A stretch of 64,000 nt of DNA from Spirosoma foliorum (GTDB lineage Bacteria > Bacteroidota > Bacteroidia > Cytophagales > Spirosomataceae), in assembly GCF_014117325.1 (NCBI RefSeq), contig NZ_CP059732.1, positions 4,787,001 through 4,851,000 on the forward strand, written 5' to 3'. The position numbers and the translations under genes are program-made. Numbering within the stretch: position 1 is the stretch's first letter; every line of letters starts with the position of its first letter. The notes below the pieces were generated by a model. It did not search any database and was not told the origin of the DNA. It saw only the letters and a list, made by a program, of their open reading frames with translations. This document shows, in pieces, positions 18,871 through 27,300 of the stretch.

Positions 18871-19776
18871 ATGAATCGATTCATCACGCTTCTCATTAGC
18901 CTGCTCCTGTACACTGTATCAGGAAAAGCCCAATCTACCCTTTCTTCAAATGCCCTAAGCCAATCGACTGGCACTGTTTCACAGGAGGCTATGCCTACCA
19001 AGACTGCCGCTGCCGAGTCTCCCATTTATGTAAAGCTCTACGGGGTGTATGGCCTCTTGACACCGGGAGTGCAGATCCAGTATAGTCAATCACAAAGTCA
19101 GACGGGCATTGCCTTCCCGTTCAAAACAACCAACAAAGGACTGGGAGCGGGCCCTCGCGCTGGCGTCGGTATTGGCCTGATTGCTAGCGACTTCATTAAC
19201 ATTGGTATTGATGCCGATATGCTGTTTGGATCGGCGGTAAACATTACAAATAGTTATGATGACGGTACGTATTCGTACACCAACTCATCATCCACAACGC
19301 TAAAGGTCGTTTCGGTTATACCCAATATTACCTTCAAAGCCCTCTCGCGACCGAGTTACTACATCTACAATCGGCTTGGTTTGGTGGGCGGAGTTGTACT
19401 CGATTACAAGACAGTCACCAATGGGGTCAGCGTGGCTAAGAACGGGACCAGTAATACCTTTAATTCTACCAACAGTTATACCAGTAACTCGCTGGCATTA
19501 GGATATCAGGCAGCTTTGGGGATTCAATTTCGATTGAGTCAGGCCATACGAGGTTTTGCCGAGGTCGTATTCTACAATCAATCCTTCAAACCCAAACGGC
19601 TCGAAGTGACGACCGCCAATGTTATTGGCGGAAAACCCACTACGAGTCTCGTCGTTACAGACTACATTGATGAGGGTAGCATCGTAAATTCCACTACCCA
19701 ACCCAACAAAGCCCTAAGCTATAACGTAGCGATGAACAGTGTGGGCGTCGGGGCAGGTCTGGTCTTTCGGTTTTGA
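18871..19776 (+). CDS. Outer-membrane beta-barrel protein, copy 2 of a tandem pair
   Basis: 301 residues from the ATG at 18871, where a signal peptide starts (MNRFITLLISLLLYTVSGKA). An earlier in-frame start would add a non-signal leader. Same strands as copy 1 (LGAGPRAGVGIGLIASDFIN) and the same C-terminal AMNSVGVGAGLVFRF. Probably co-transcribed with copy 1, whose stop is 85 bases upstream. The middle of the gene (19301-19412) matches copy 1 at 110 of 112 bases whereas the rest has drifted, including at synonymous sites. Confidence 0.8.
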   Translation: MNRFITLLISLLLYTVSGKAQSTLSSNALSQSTGTVSQEAMPTKTAAAESPIYVKLYGVYGLLTPGVQIQYSQSQSQTGIAFPFKTTNKGLGAGPRAGVGIGLIASDFINIGIDADMLFGSAVNITNSYDDGTYSYTNSSSTTLKVVSVIPNITFKALSRPSYYIYNRLGLVGGVVLDYKTVTNGVSVAKNGTSNTFNSTNSYTSNSLALGYQAALGIQFRLSQAIRGFAEVVFYNQSFKPKRLEVTTANVIGGKPTTSLVVTDYIDEGSIVNSTTQPNKALSYNVAMNSVGVGAGLVFRF

Positions 19777-19850
19777 TTCGTCTGCCTTAGCGATGTACAA
19801 ATAAGAATTATCCCTTTACTTTGATGAGTATAAACTAAACTCATTGAGGC

Positions 19851-20036
19851 ATGCATTTGGCTATACATGAATTAAAGGAGTTACTATTGGTAACGCAGGC
19901 CCATTTACGGGTACTTGAACAGCTTGAAGCGGAACGGATTGCTAAAGAAACGGGACAACCCTTACGCGTTATTGAACAGCGGATTCAAACGCTGGCCGAG
20001 GAAATACTTGATATTGTTCGGGAAGAGAATTCCTAA
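19851..20036 (+). CDS. Small coiled-coil protein, unknown
   Basis: 61 residues, almost all helical with a heptad-like leucine pattern (LKELLLVTQAHLRVLEQLEA, RVIEQRIQTLAEEILDIVRE). Short but with sensible codon use, 75 bases after the barrel gene and 42 bases before the end of the convergent Nudix gene. No family recognised; could be a small regulator or chaperone-like protein. Confidence 0.5.
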   Translation: MHLAIHELKELLLVTQAHLRVLEQLEAERIAKETGQPLRVIEQRIQTLAEEILDIVREENS

Positions 20037-20077
20037 GTTCTATAAACGTGAACGTAGGAGAAGCAGGTATTTAATTA

Positions 20078-20512
20078 CTATTGCTCCTTTAAAAGCATTA
20101 GCACATGTTTATCGATTGGAAATGCGAAGTCATCCAAAGTCAATGTACTAATCATTTCCCAGCGAAAGGATTGTTGACTGTCCAGAGATGGGTCAAAATC
20201 GAAGGGCTTTGTCTTTATCGCACAGCGAAGCTCTTCGAGCAATCTGACCAAATAATAAACACTGACAATTTGTTTATCATCAAAGGAAGACTTAACGAAC
20301 ATTTCTGTTGTATAAAAGTGATGAATTACCTCAACAGCGGTGTTACACTCTTCTACAAATTCCCGCTTTAGAGCGTCCAATAAGCCTTCTCCAAATTCAA
20401 CCCCACCACCTGGAAACTTAGTATAGACGAGTCCATCCATCATTTCGTCCGAAATTAAAATCTCTTGTCGCTCATTAACGAGTAAGCCATACACGCGAAC
20501 ACTGAAATCCAT
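20078..20512 (-). CDS. Nudix hydrolase
   Basis: 144 residues. The Nudix box is clear at about residues 36-58: GGGVEFGEGLLDALKREF followed by VEECN (pattern G-x5-E-x7-REUxEExG, with N at the final position where G is usual). Such enzymes cleave nucleoside diphosphates linked to another group, using Mg held by the REFVEE glutamates. Last gene of a minus-strand run behind an MFS transporter (21-base gap), so likely in its operon; the substrate is unknown. Confidence 0.85.
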   Translation of the reverse strand: MDFSVRVYGLLVNERQEILISDEMMDGLVYTKFPGGGVEFGEGLLDALKREFVEECNTAVEVIHHFYTTEMFVKSSFDDKQIVSVYYLVRLLEELRCAIKTKPFDFDPSLDSQQSFRWEMISTLTLDDFAFPIDKHVLMLLKEQ

Positions 20513-20533
20513 ATAAATAGTCTGCCTGATTTC

Positions 20534-21745
20534 TTACTTTTCCTCTTTAAAATTAATAGCGGCAACACAGGCGGCAATCAAAGCAACAGTTCCAAATACC
20601 CTGAATGCCTGATTCAGTCCAATAGTTACGATCAAGCTAAACACCAGACTGCCCAAACCATAGCCCATGAACAGAAAAAAGGCAAATAAACCCGTTGCTG
20701 CTCCTTTTTTGGGTGAGAGCGTTGTAATAATTGCCGCAAATAAAGGGTGGGTCAATTCGAAGCCGAACGATAATGTCGCGATAAAGAGGCAAGAGGCAAC
20801 CAGCGAATAATTCATACTCAGCAAAATTGCAGATAGCGCACCGATTAGAATACCGATTGGGATAATTCTAGAGCGGCCATACTTATCGGCAAGTTTCCCT
20901 AGCAGCGGTCCGAGTAACAACCCTGGTATGCCGTATCCGAGAAGGGCCAGGCCCACACCCTGCTCATCCAGGTGATAATTTTTGTAAAAGAAGTACCCAG
21001 TCCAGGCAAAAACACCGCTATGAAACATGCCGTTGAACAGAACGAATAAATAAGTTCTCCAGCCACGGGGCAAGAAAAAAACCTCTTTAACCGACTGATA
21101 TAAGGCGACAAAGCTACCAAAAGGCTCACTTTCTTTCTGAAGAAAATTCTTACGGTAACCAATCAGCAGAACTAGAATTAACACACCAACTCCTGCAACC
21201 ATCCAAAACAGCACTGGCCAGCTCACCTTTGCGGTAAACAAAGCGCCAACACTCGATCCAAAGGCAGTCCCTGCGGCCATGAATCCAAAAAAAATACCCA
21301 GGGCGTGACCACGCCGTTCATAGGGAAATTTATCCCCAATCCACCCAATGGTGTTTGGTGCCACACCGGCAGCACCTATACCCGTTAGTAATCGCAGTAT
21401 AATCATCTGCGTAATAGACTGGCAAAATCCGGTGCAGGCAGTCAACACAATAAAGCAGGTTAACGAACATAAGATGACTGGAAACCGGCCATATTTATCC
21501 GACAGCGGCCCATAAATTAAGGTGGCCAAACCATAACCCAACAAATAAGCTGGTTCAATAAAACTCACATGCCGAACAGACACGTGGAAAATCCTGGACA
21601 AACCCGGCAAAATAGGGGCAACCATAAACCCTTGAAAGAAGATAATGAATGTTCCTAGCGACAAGACAACTACCAGAAACATAGGAGGGGTAACAGCACT
21701 CGTAAGTGATTGAACTAAAGCGCCTTGCTGTTGAGTTGATTTCAT
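20534..21745 (-). CDS. MFS transporter
   Basis: 403 residues with about 12 hydrophobic helices. The A motif between helices 2 and 3 is GPLSDKYGRFPVIL, and a second copy, GKLADKYGRSRII, lies between helices 8 and 9, as expected in the drug-efflux-like branch. Central loop at about 190-215 (YRKNFLQKESEPFG). Lies between the Nudix and GNAT genes, with a MocR-type regulator upstream. Export of a small molecule is likely but the cargo is unknown. Confidence 0.88.
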   Translation of the reverse strand: MKSTQQQGALVQSLTSAVTPPMFLVVVLSLGTFIIFFQGFMVAPILPGLSRIFHVSVRHVSFIEPAYLLGYGLATLIYGPLSDKYGRFPVILCSLTCFIVLTACTGFCQSITQMIILRLLTGIGAAGVAPNTIGWIGDKFPYERRGHALGIFFGFMAAGTAFGSSVGALFTAKVSWPVLFWMVAGVGVLILVLLIGYRKNFLQKESEPFGSFVALYQSVKEVFFLPRGWRTYLFVLFNGMFHSGVFAWTGYFFYKNYHLDEQGVGLALLGYGIPGLLLGPLLGKLADKYGRSRIIPIGILIGALSAILLSMNYSLVASCLFIATLSFGFELTHPLFAAIITTLSPKKGAATGLFAFFLFMGYGLGSLVFSLIVTIGLNQAFRVFGTVALIAACVAAINFKEEK

Positions 21746-21780
21746 GTTAAAAATCTCATTTCAGGACTACAGCGGGCCGC

Positions 21781-22299
21781 CTAGGCGACTAAATATACTG
21801 ATGCCAATGGTAGCTCATCGAGATGATCAATTTCCTGTTGCCGGGAGAATCCTTTGCTTTCAAAAAATTCAATCAGCGGATTTTCGATAGACTCATTTAT
21901 CCATATCCCGATCCCTTCGTAGGACTTGCAAATGGTGAGGCACTTGTCGAGCAGAGAATCTCTGATAGTGGGCTCCGAATAGCTGCTTAGTACGCCAAAG
22001 TCTGCGATTCGGACAGCCCGTTTATTATCTAGCACCTGAGGTTTTTGCCCCTTTGTTGTAATTCGCGCATAGCCAACGGGCTTGTTATCCGCATAAACTA
22101 CCAGCCACTGGTTAGACCAGTTGTTGAGTTCTGCAATCAATGTCTGTTCATTGAAATTGTCTTCGATGTACTTTTTAAGTACTTTCTGGCTGAGCAGGGA
22201 TGAAAATTTCTGTGTTGCCAGTTCTTTGGTAAGCTTTAAAAGAGCTTCCAGTCCCTGCTCTGTCGCTACCGTAAATTTTGTGATAATACGCATACCCAT
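21781..22299 (-). CDS. GNAT family N-acetyltransferase
   Basis: 172 residues; a start at 22293 (MRIITKF) is equally possible. The fold is suggested by WLVVYADNKPVGYARITT (strand 4 preceding the acyl-CoA site), VRIADFGVLSSYSEPTIRDS in place of the usual LYVxPxxRGxGxG loop, and GIWINESIENPLIEFFESKG then FSRQQEID near the end. The acetyl-CoA loop is atypical. It starts 36 bases before the MFS start and is probably in the same operon, controlled by the MocR protein upstream. Confidence 0.75.
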   Translation of the reverse strand: MGMRIITKFTVATEQGLEALLKLTKELATQKFSSLLSQKVLKKYIEDNFNEQTLIAELNNWSNQWLVVYADNKPVGYARITTKGQKPQVLDNKRAVRIADFGVLSSYSEPTIRDSLLDKCLTICKSYEGIGIWINESIENPLIEFFESKGFSRQQEIDHLDELPLASVYLVA

Positions 22300-22337
22300 T
22301 AACTATGTTATAGGCAAATGTATGCGTATCAGGATTT

Positions 22338-22375
22338 CAGTACACAGTACACAATTTGTATATATAACCAGTACA
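22338..22375 (-). promoter_or_regulatory. Triple CAGTACA motif upstream of the GNAT-MFS-Nudix run
   Basis: CAGTACA occurs at 22338-22344, 22345-22351 and 22369-22375 in the short gap ahead of the GNAT gene. The extended form AGTACAGAT (22370-22378) recurs inverted upstream of the MocR gene at 23814-23822. Direct repeats in front of both target and regulator genes are what MocR proteins usually bind. Confidence 0.45.
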
Positions 22376-22379
22376 GATG

Positions 22380-23783
22380 CTACGAATATTGAGCAGCCAA
22401 TTTAATCGCGTCAATTCTTTTCTGGGAAAATTTATCAGCAAACACCACTCGGAAATACTTATCGAAAGTCGATGAAAAAGAAAATGTGTAGCCAGGCGTG
22501 AATCTGACTCCAACCTTCTCACATCGATCATAGAAGCGGGTTATATCTGTATCGTCCGGCATTTTCACCCAGATATTGTATCCGCCCGCTGGGGTTATCA
22601 TGGAGGTTCCTTGCGGAAAATTATCCGCTAACAGATTAATGGTCAAGTGGGCATTCTTTGCCAGCTGCATCCTGAAAGCGCGAATATGGCGATCATAGAT
22701 ACTCCCGCTTAACAATCGACTGACGGTTTCCTGGTATACAGGCGAGACTGTGCCGCCCAAGGCAAATTTGACCTGTTCTGCGCGTTGCATATAGTTCCCA
22801 GCCGCTAACCAACCCAGTCGTATTCCAGGGGCCAATGTTTTTGCACAAGATGAGTAAGATAGCACCAGGCCACTGTCATCGAATCGTTTTATCGGAGAAG
22901 GTCTTGGTCCCTGAAAGTTCAAATCGCCATAGATATCATTCTCGATGAGGGCTACATTGTATTGATAGGCAATCGATAGCAGCGCCAGCTTTTGTTCATT
23001 TGTCAGTAATAATCCCGTAGGATTGTGGAAGTTAGGCGTTACAATTGCCGCTTTAACGATGTTGTTCTGGCAGGCCTTTCTCAAAAAGTCAACATCGAAA
23101 CCGGTTTGTGGATCAACCGGAATTTCTATGACTTTCAGATTGAGTACCCTGATCACTTCCAACACTGAAAATACACATGGACTCTCGACCGCTATTACAT
23201 CGCCTGCCTGACAAACAGACAGTAACGCAATAAAAAGTGCTTGTAATGCGCCATCTGTAATCAGGAGTTCGTCTGGATTAAGAATGGTTTGATGAGTGGC
23301 AGCCCGTTTAATGATAGTTTCCTTCAGTTCCAGAGAGCCATTTGACGGATAATACCGTAACAAGCCAGCGCCTTGCTCCCTAATTATCTGCTGCATAGTT
23401 CGTAGCAGTAGTTTTTGGGGAATCAACAGATCGCCCGGAGCTGCTACATTAAATTCGGACAGTTTGCGCCCGGCCCGTAGCGAGGTAGTAAGTCCGAGAT
23501 GGTGTTTGAAAATGGCATCTCGGACCACTGGTCGCTGGTTGACCTTCTGGGGTGGATTTAATACCTCCACCCTATTACTGACATAGTATCCCGATTTGGG
23601 GACACTCTCGACCAGTCCGCAGGCCATAAGATATTCATAGCCATTTTGTATCGTACTGATGCTTGTTTGATACTGCTCCTTTAACTCGCGAACGGAGGGT
23701 AACTTATGGCCTGGCTTAAAAACGCCTTCTCTAATATTTTTTTCAATGGTATTGGTAAAAACCTCAAATTTATAGGCCTTCAT
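22380..23783 (-). CDS. MocR/GntR-type regulator with aminotransferase-like domain
   Basis: 467 residues. N-terminal GntR winged helix (residues 10-75; GVFKPGHKLPSVRELKEQYQ, TSISTIQNGYEYL), then a fold-type I aminotransferase domain with NPTGLLLT, the aspartate region LIENDIYGDLNF and the PLP lysine in SYSSCAKTLAPGIRLGW. Proteins of this type sense a vitamin B6 vitamer or amino-PLP adduct and switch neighbouring genes. It precedes the GNAT-MFS-Nudix run on the same strand and diverges from the VOC gene at 23900. Confidence 0.92.
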   Translation of the reverse strand: MKAYKFEVFTNTIEKNIREGVFKPGHKLPSVRELKEQYQTSISTIQNGYEYLMACGLVESVPKSGYYVSNRVEVLNPPQKVNQRPVVRDAIFKHHLGLTTSLRAGRKLSEFNVAAPGDLLIPQKLLLRTMQQIIREQGAGLLRYYPSNGSLELKETIIKRAATHQTILNPDELLITDGALQALFIALLSVCQAGDVIAVESPCVFSVLEVIRVLNLKVIEIPVDPQTGFDVDFLRKACQNNIVKAAIVTPNFHNPTGLLLTNEQKLALLSIAYQYNVALIENDIYGDLNFQGPRPSPIKRFDDSGLVLSYSSCAKTLAPGIRLGWLAAGNYMQRAEQVKFALGGTVSPVYQETVSRLLSGSIYDRHIRAFRMQLAKNAHLTINLLADNFPQGTSMITPAGGYNIWVKMPDDTDITRFYDRCEKVGVRFTPGYTFSFSSTFDKYFRVVFADKFSQKRIDAIKLAAQYS

Positions 23784-23899
23784 AACTATACTGGCAGTTT
23801 TTATAGATTTCGTATCTGTACTATTAATCTAAGCAATTTACTTTCGGTAGAAAGCTGGGTATAGCTCATTAGTACGTTTACTATAAAAAAGATAAACCA

Positions 23900-24374
23900 A
23901 TGACCAAAAGCAAATTGCTACGCATGGATAATGTTGGCATTGTGGTAGAATCCCTCAATGAGACTATCGCTTTTTTTATCGAGCTTGGCCTCAAACTCGA
24001 AGGGCGAACTATGATAGAAGGTGAATGGGCCGGTCGCGTAACTGGACTGGGCAACCAACACGTCGAGATCGCTATGATGGTCACCCCCGATGGCCACAGC
24101 CGACTCGAACTCTCGCGATTTCTCGCTCCGCCTGTCATCGCAGATAACCGGAACGCTCCTGTGAATGCGCTGGGCTACCTGCGGGTCATGTTCACCGTAG
24201 AAGACATCGACCAGACGCTCGACAGTCACCAACCAACTGGGCGCCCAGTTGGTTGGTGACGTGGTTCAATACGAAGACTCATACCGACTGTGCTATATCC
24301 GCGGCCCCGAGGGAATACTCATCGGGCTGGCCGAAGAGCTTGCACTAAGTAAAGGAGGCTTATCATCTCCCTAG
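23900..24374 (+). pseudogene. VOC/glyoxalase family protein, broken by a +1 frameshift
   Basis: Starts MTKSKLLRMDNVGIVVESL, a typical vicinal-oxygen-chelate protein with HVEIAMMVTPDGHSRLELSR. After VEDIDQTLD the frame ends at 24259, but the +1 frame continues with the expected C-terminus (GAQLVGDVVQYEDSYRLCYI, RGPEGILIGLAEELA) to a stop at 24374. Repaired length would be ~157 residues, right for the family. The break lies at a 36-bp perfect palindrome (24225-24260). The Glu in RGPEG, a metal ligand in many members, sits after the break, so the shorter product should be inactive. Sequencing error cannot be ruled out. Confidence 0.8.
24225..24260. repeat. 36-bp perfect palindrome inside the VOC gene
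   Basis: Two 18-base halves complementary without a loop, centre GGGCGCCC at 24239-24246. It covers the point where the reading frame shifts. Perfect palindromes of this size are rare in coding DNA. Confidence 0.9.
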
Positions 24375-24383
24375 CGGTAATAT

Positions 24384-24487
24384 TATGTATGATGCATGGT
24401 GTATGATATAGGATGTATGAAGGATTACTGTGGTGCCAACTATATCATACACCTTATATCATATACCCTACATCATACATCCTACAT
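24384..24487. repeat. Palindromic array of TATGATG-like words
   Basis: Left half uses GTATGAT, GATATAGGATGTATGA; right half ATCATACAC, ATATCATA, CATCATACATCC. Together they form a long imperfect hairpin immediately after the stop of the minus-strand GMC gene (24492). The same vocabulary and placement recur at 31376-31455. Confidence 0.65.
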
Positions 24488-24491
24488 CAAC

Positions 24492-26219
24492 TTATAAATT
24501 TTGCCGTTTCAATTCGCTTACGGCAAAATTGGCCGCTCGGGCAGTTAGCGCCATAAACGTGAGCGATGGGTTTTGACAAGCCACCGAAGCAAACGAAGCC
24601 CCGTCGGTAACGAAAATATTCTTAGACGCCCAAAGCTGATTGTGCGCGTTGAGCATCGACGTCCTGGGGTCACGGCCCATTCGAACGCCCCCCGTTTCAT
24701 GAACGGCATTGCCGGGTATTGAGTGGTTATCGTACGTAGTGATATTTTTCAGCCCAGATGCTTCGAGCATTTCGGCGGCATCGTTCATCATGTCCTGACG
24801 CATACGCTCCTCATTTTCCTGGAATTTCACGTCGAAGATGACCGTGGGTAAACCCCATTTGTCAAGCCGATTATGATTAAGCGTAATTGTGTTGTTTTCA
24901 TAGGGCAAACATTCACCGAAACCCATGATGCCCATCGTCCATGGTCCCGGCTGTTCTGCTCGTTCCTTCAGGGCCGCTCCGAACTCAGCCTCACCAGTAG
25001 CGGCTTCTGCAATAAGTCGCTGCCAGCCGGATCGGGAAGCCCCGCCCTGATAGCCAAAGCCGCGCAGGTATGAACGCTTGTCGGTTCCAATATTCCGATA
25101 GCGGGGAATATAAATGCCATTCGCCCGACGCCCGTAATAGTATTTATCATCGAACCCCATACCATCGGCCTGTGCGTTGGCCCCTACCTGAAAATGGTGG
25201 TCCATGATGTATTTACCTAAGGTGCCACTATCATTGCCAAAGCCGTTTGGAAAACGGCTTGAAACCGAGTTGAGCAGAATGAAATTCGTGGCCATAGCCG
25301 ACGCATTCAGAAAGATAATCCGGGCGTAATACTCGGTTGTCTGATTCGTTTTGGAGTCGATAACCCGAACCCCAATCGCCTTCCCTTTTTTCTCGTCAAA
25401 CAACACTTCCGACACAATACTATCGGTCCGAACCGTGAGCCGATTGGTTTTGCGGGCGGCTGGTAATGTAGCCGAAAGCGAACTGAAATAGCCACCATAC
25501 GGGCAACCTCTGACGCACTGATTCCGGTACTGGCACGGAGCGCGACCAACCGAGGTGTGTATCGGATTGGCTTTCGACAAATTAGCGGTTCGGCCAATAG
25601 TCATCACGCGATTCATTTTGGTTTTCAGTTTCCCGCGAACGTGCTCCTCTACACAGTTCAAATCCATAGGCGGTAAAAATTCACCGTCAGGTAATTGAGC
25701 CAACCCCTCCTTATTGCCTGAAATACCGGCGAATGATTCGACATAGCTATACCAGGGAGCCAGGTCTTTATACCGAATGGGCCAGTCGGTGCCGAAACCA
25801 TCGCGGGCGTTTGCCTCAAAATCCATCTCGCTAAATCGGTAGCTCTGCCGCCCCCACATAATCGACTTACCACCCAATATATCAGGGCGATACCAGAGAA
25901 ATGGGTGTATTTCTTTGTAGGGCGCGTTTCGATTATCGAATACAAAGTGGCCACTTTGTTCATTATAGCCCATAACCCGAAAATCAGGAGCTGGGTCATC
26001 TTTGGGTAGAATCGTACGATCGCGATGGGCAAACTCCCAGGGGGCTTTCGTGGCAGTTTCGTAGCCAGTAACGTGCTGAAGATCACGCCCTCGCTCGAGC
26101 ATCAGCACCTGCAATCCTTTCTGGGTGAGTTCTTTAGCGGCCCATCCGCCACTAACGCCCGAACCAACCACAATGGCATCGAACGTATTGTTGAGTTGTG
26201 CTTTAAGATTAAGGTTCAT
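24492..26219 (-). CDS. GMC family oxidoreductase, second copy
   Basis: 575 residues, clear paralogue of the 12963-14684 protein. FAD site GSGVSGGWAAKELTQKG, WYRPDILGGKSIMWGRQSYR, cysteine cluster CQYRNQCVRGCPYG, and an active-site end with VHETGGVRMGRDPRTS (His) and ACQNPSLTFMALTARAANF (Asn). No Gdh3-type small subunit or DUF1080 gene adjoins it, so the partner must come from elsewhere. Possibly the 12212 subunit serves both. Its 3' side ends in the TATGATG palindrome array. Confidence 0.9.
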   Translation of the reverse strand: MNLNLKAQLNNTFDAIVVGSGVSGGWAAKELTQKGLQVLMLERGRDLQHVTGYETATKAPWEFAHRDRTILPKDDPAPDFRVMGYNEQSGHFVFDNRNAPYKEIHPFLWYRPDILGGKSIMWGRQSYRFSEMDFEANARDGFGTDWPIRYKDLAPWYSYVESFAGISGNKEGLAQLPDGEFLPPMDLNCVEEHVRGKLKTKMNRVMTIGRTANLSKANPIHTSVGRAPCQYRNQCVRGCPYGGYFSSLSATLPAARKTNRLTVRTDSIVSEVLFDEKKGKAIGVRVIDSKTNQTTEYYARIIFLNASAMATNFILLNSVSSRFPNGFGNDSGTLGKYIMDHHFQVGANAQADGMGFDDKYYYGRRANGIYIPRYRNIGTDKRSYLRGFGYQGGASRSGWQRLIAEAATGEAEFGAALKERAEQPGPWTMGIMGFGECLPYENNTITLNHNRLDKWGLPTVIFDVKFQENEERMRQDMMNDAAEMLEASGLKNITTYDNHSIPGNAVHETGGVRMGRDPRTSMLNAHNQLWASKNIFVTDGASFASVACQNPSLTFMALTARAANFAVSELKRQNL

Positions 26220-26632
26220 AAGGGGTTCGGAAATCCCTAATCGTGCTACGAGTTGGCACAGCTAAGGCTTGTCTTTGGGGGAACGATTTACGTTCTAAAA
26301 AGACGAGGTTGGCTGATTATACCTACTCGATAGAAAGGCAATGTTGTTTTCCCGTTCACGACAAACCTCCTCGTGTCGTCACTATGATTTTGTTTCCGTA
26401 TAACTTTATAGTAACTATTGCTCCTAGGATAGTAAAAACAGATTCATCAATCAGGCTAACAAGCAATCGGCCCTTACATTAATCTCAAAAAATACTCCTT
26501 GGTGACATAAAAGCCTTTATATACTTCGAAAAACGAGTGTTGTAAGAGAAATTTTTGTGTTCACTGCCAGTAAACTACACTCCATAACACGTTTTCATTT
26601 CTGTTGTTACTAGTGTAATTCTTGAACTCTTA
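26220..26632. other. Gene-free region between GMC gene and IS630
   Basis: About 410 bases. A 79-codon plus-strand ORF at 26243-26482 has no protein-like character. TTACTAGTGT occurs at 26608-26617, ten bases long, and again at the IS left edge (26630-26639), perhaps the trace of an earlier insertion. Nothing else seen. Confidence 0.4.
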
Positions 26633-26649
26633 CTAGTGTTGTCTAAAGA

Positions 26650-27300
26650 TTAAACTGTCGGGTATAGCTTATGTAATTTTACTCGGGCATCTTTGGTGGT
26701 AAACTGCCAGTTCGCCTTCGCTTGTTTGGCATTTCTGTTTGCTTGCCAGGCGGTAATTTCTGCTACCAGCAACTCTTTGGTCGCAATGTGCCGATTCAGG
26801 CAATCACGCTGTAAGATGGACAACTCAATCTCAGCCATGTCAAGCCAACTGCCATGCTTGGGGGTATAGACAAACTCCAATCGATCCAGATACGCTTTGG
26901 CTTTCTCGGCCCCAAAAACTGTATAAAATGCACTGGGTTTATGGGCACTCAGATTATCTCCAACCACCGTCATTTTTACACAGTCTGTATAAGGGCCGTC
27001 CAATAAATTGGCTAGCACACCCACCCACGTAATGGCCTTGTGATCGTCTTTGACTTCGACAAACCGTTGCCCTGCCAAGGGTTCAAAGGCCATATAAATC
27101 TCGCCTACGCCCCGCCGGATGTATTCGGAATCTTGGATGCGTGTGCCGTCGGCGGAACGATATTGCTTGATTTCGATTAGTTGTTTGGGTGATTCGTCCA
27201 CACAAACAACGGGAAACCGCTCATCATAAGGTCGCTCATAAACAGCTAAAACCTGTTCCATATAGTACACAAAATCGGCACTTTGCTTGGGCGGAATCAC
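26650..27300 (-). CDS. IS630 transposase, catalytic DDE part (frame B)
   Basis: About 216 residues. The DDE triad is visible: CVDESPKQL (D), VGDNLSAHK (D, with the family-typical Asn/His) and WLDMAEIELSIL (E). Protein-like sequence continues upstream in this frame (NQLKPWRVKGWVIPPKQSAD) into the A8 run shared with frame A, so the true product begins in frame A and arises by a -1 slip; the apparent start at 27300 is artificial. Combined protein about 369 residues, normal for the family. Confidence 0.9.
   Translation of the reverse strand: MIPPKQSADFVYYMEQVLAVYERPYDERFPVVCVDESPKQLIEIKQYRSADGTRIQDSEYIRRGVGEIYMAFEPLAGQRFVEVKDDHKAITWVGVLANLLDGPYTDCVKMTVVGDNLSAHKPSAFYTVFGAEKAKAYLDRLEFVYTPKHGSWLDMAEIELSILQRDCLNRHIATKELLVAEITAWQANRNAKQAKANWQFTTKDARVKLHKLYPTV

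Noticed and set aside
17872..19776. One fused barrel gene
   Set aside because: A clear stop at 18786 and a second signal peptide at 18871 show two genes.
26243..26482. 79-codon ORF between the GMC gene and the IS element
   Set aside because: Residue content is not protein-like, there is no start context, and it lies in an otherwise gene-free upstream region.
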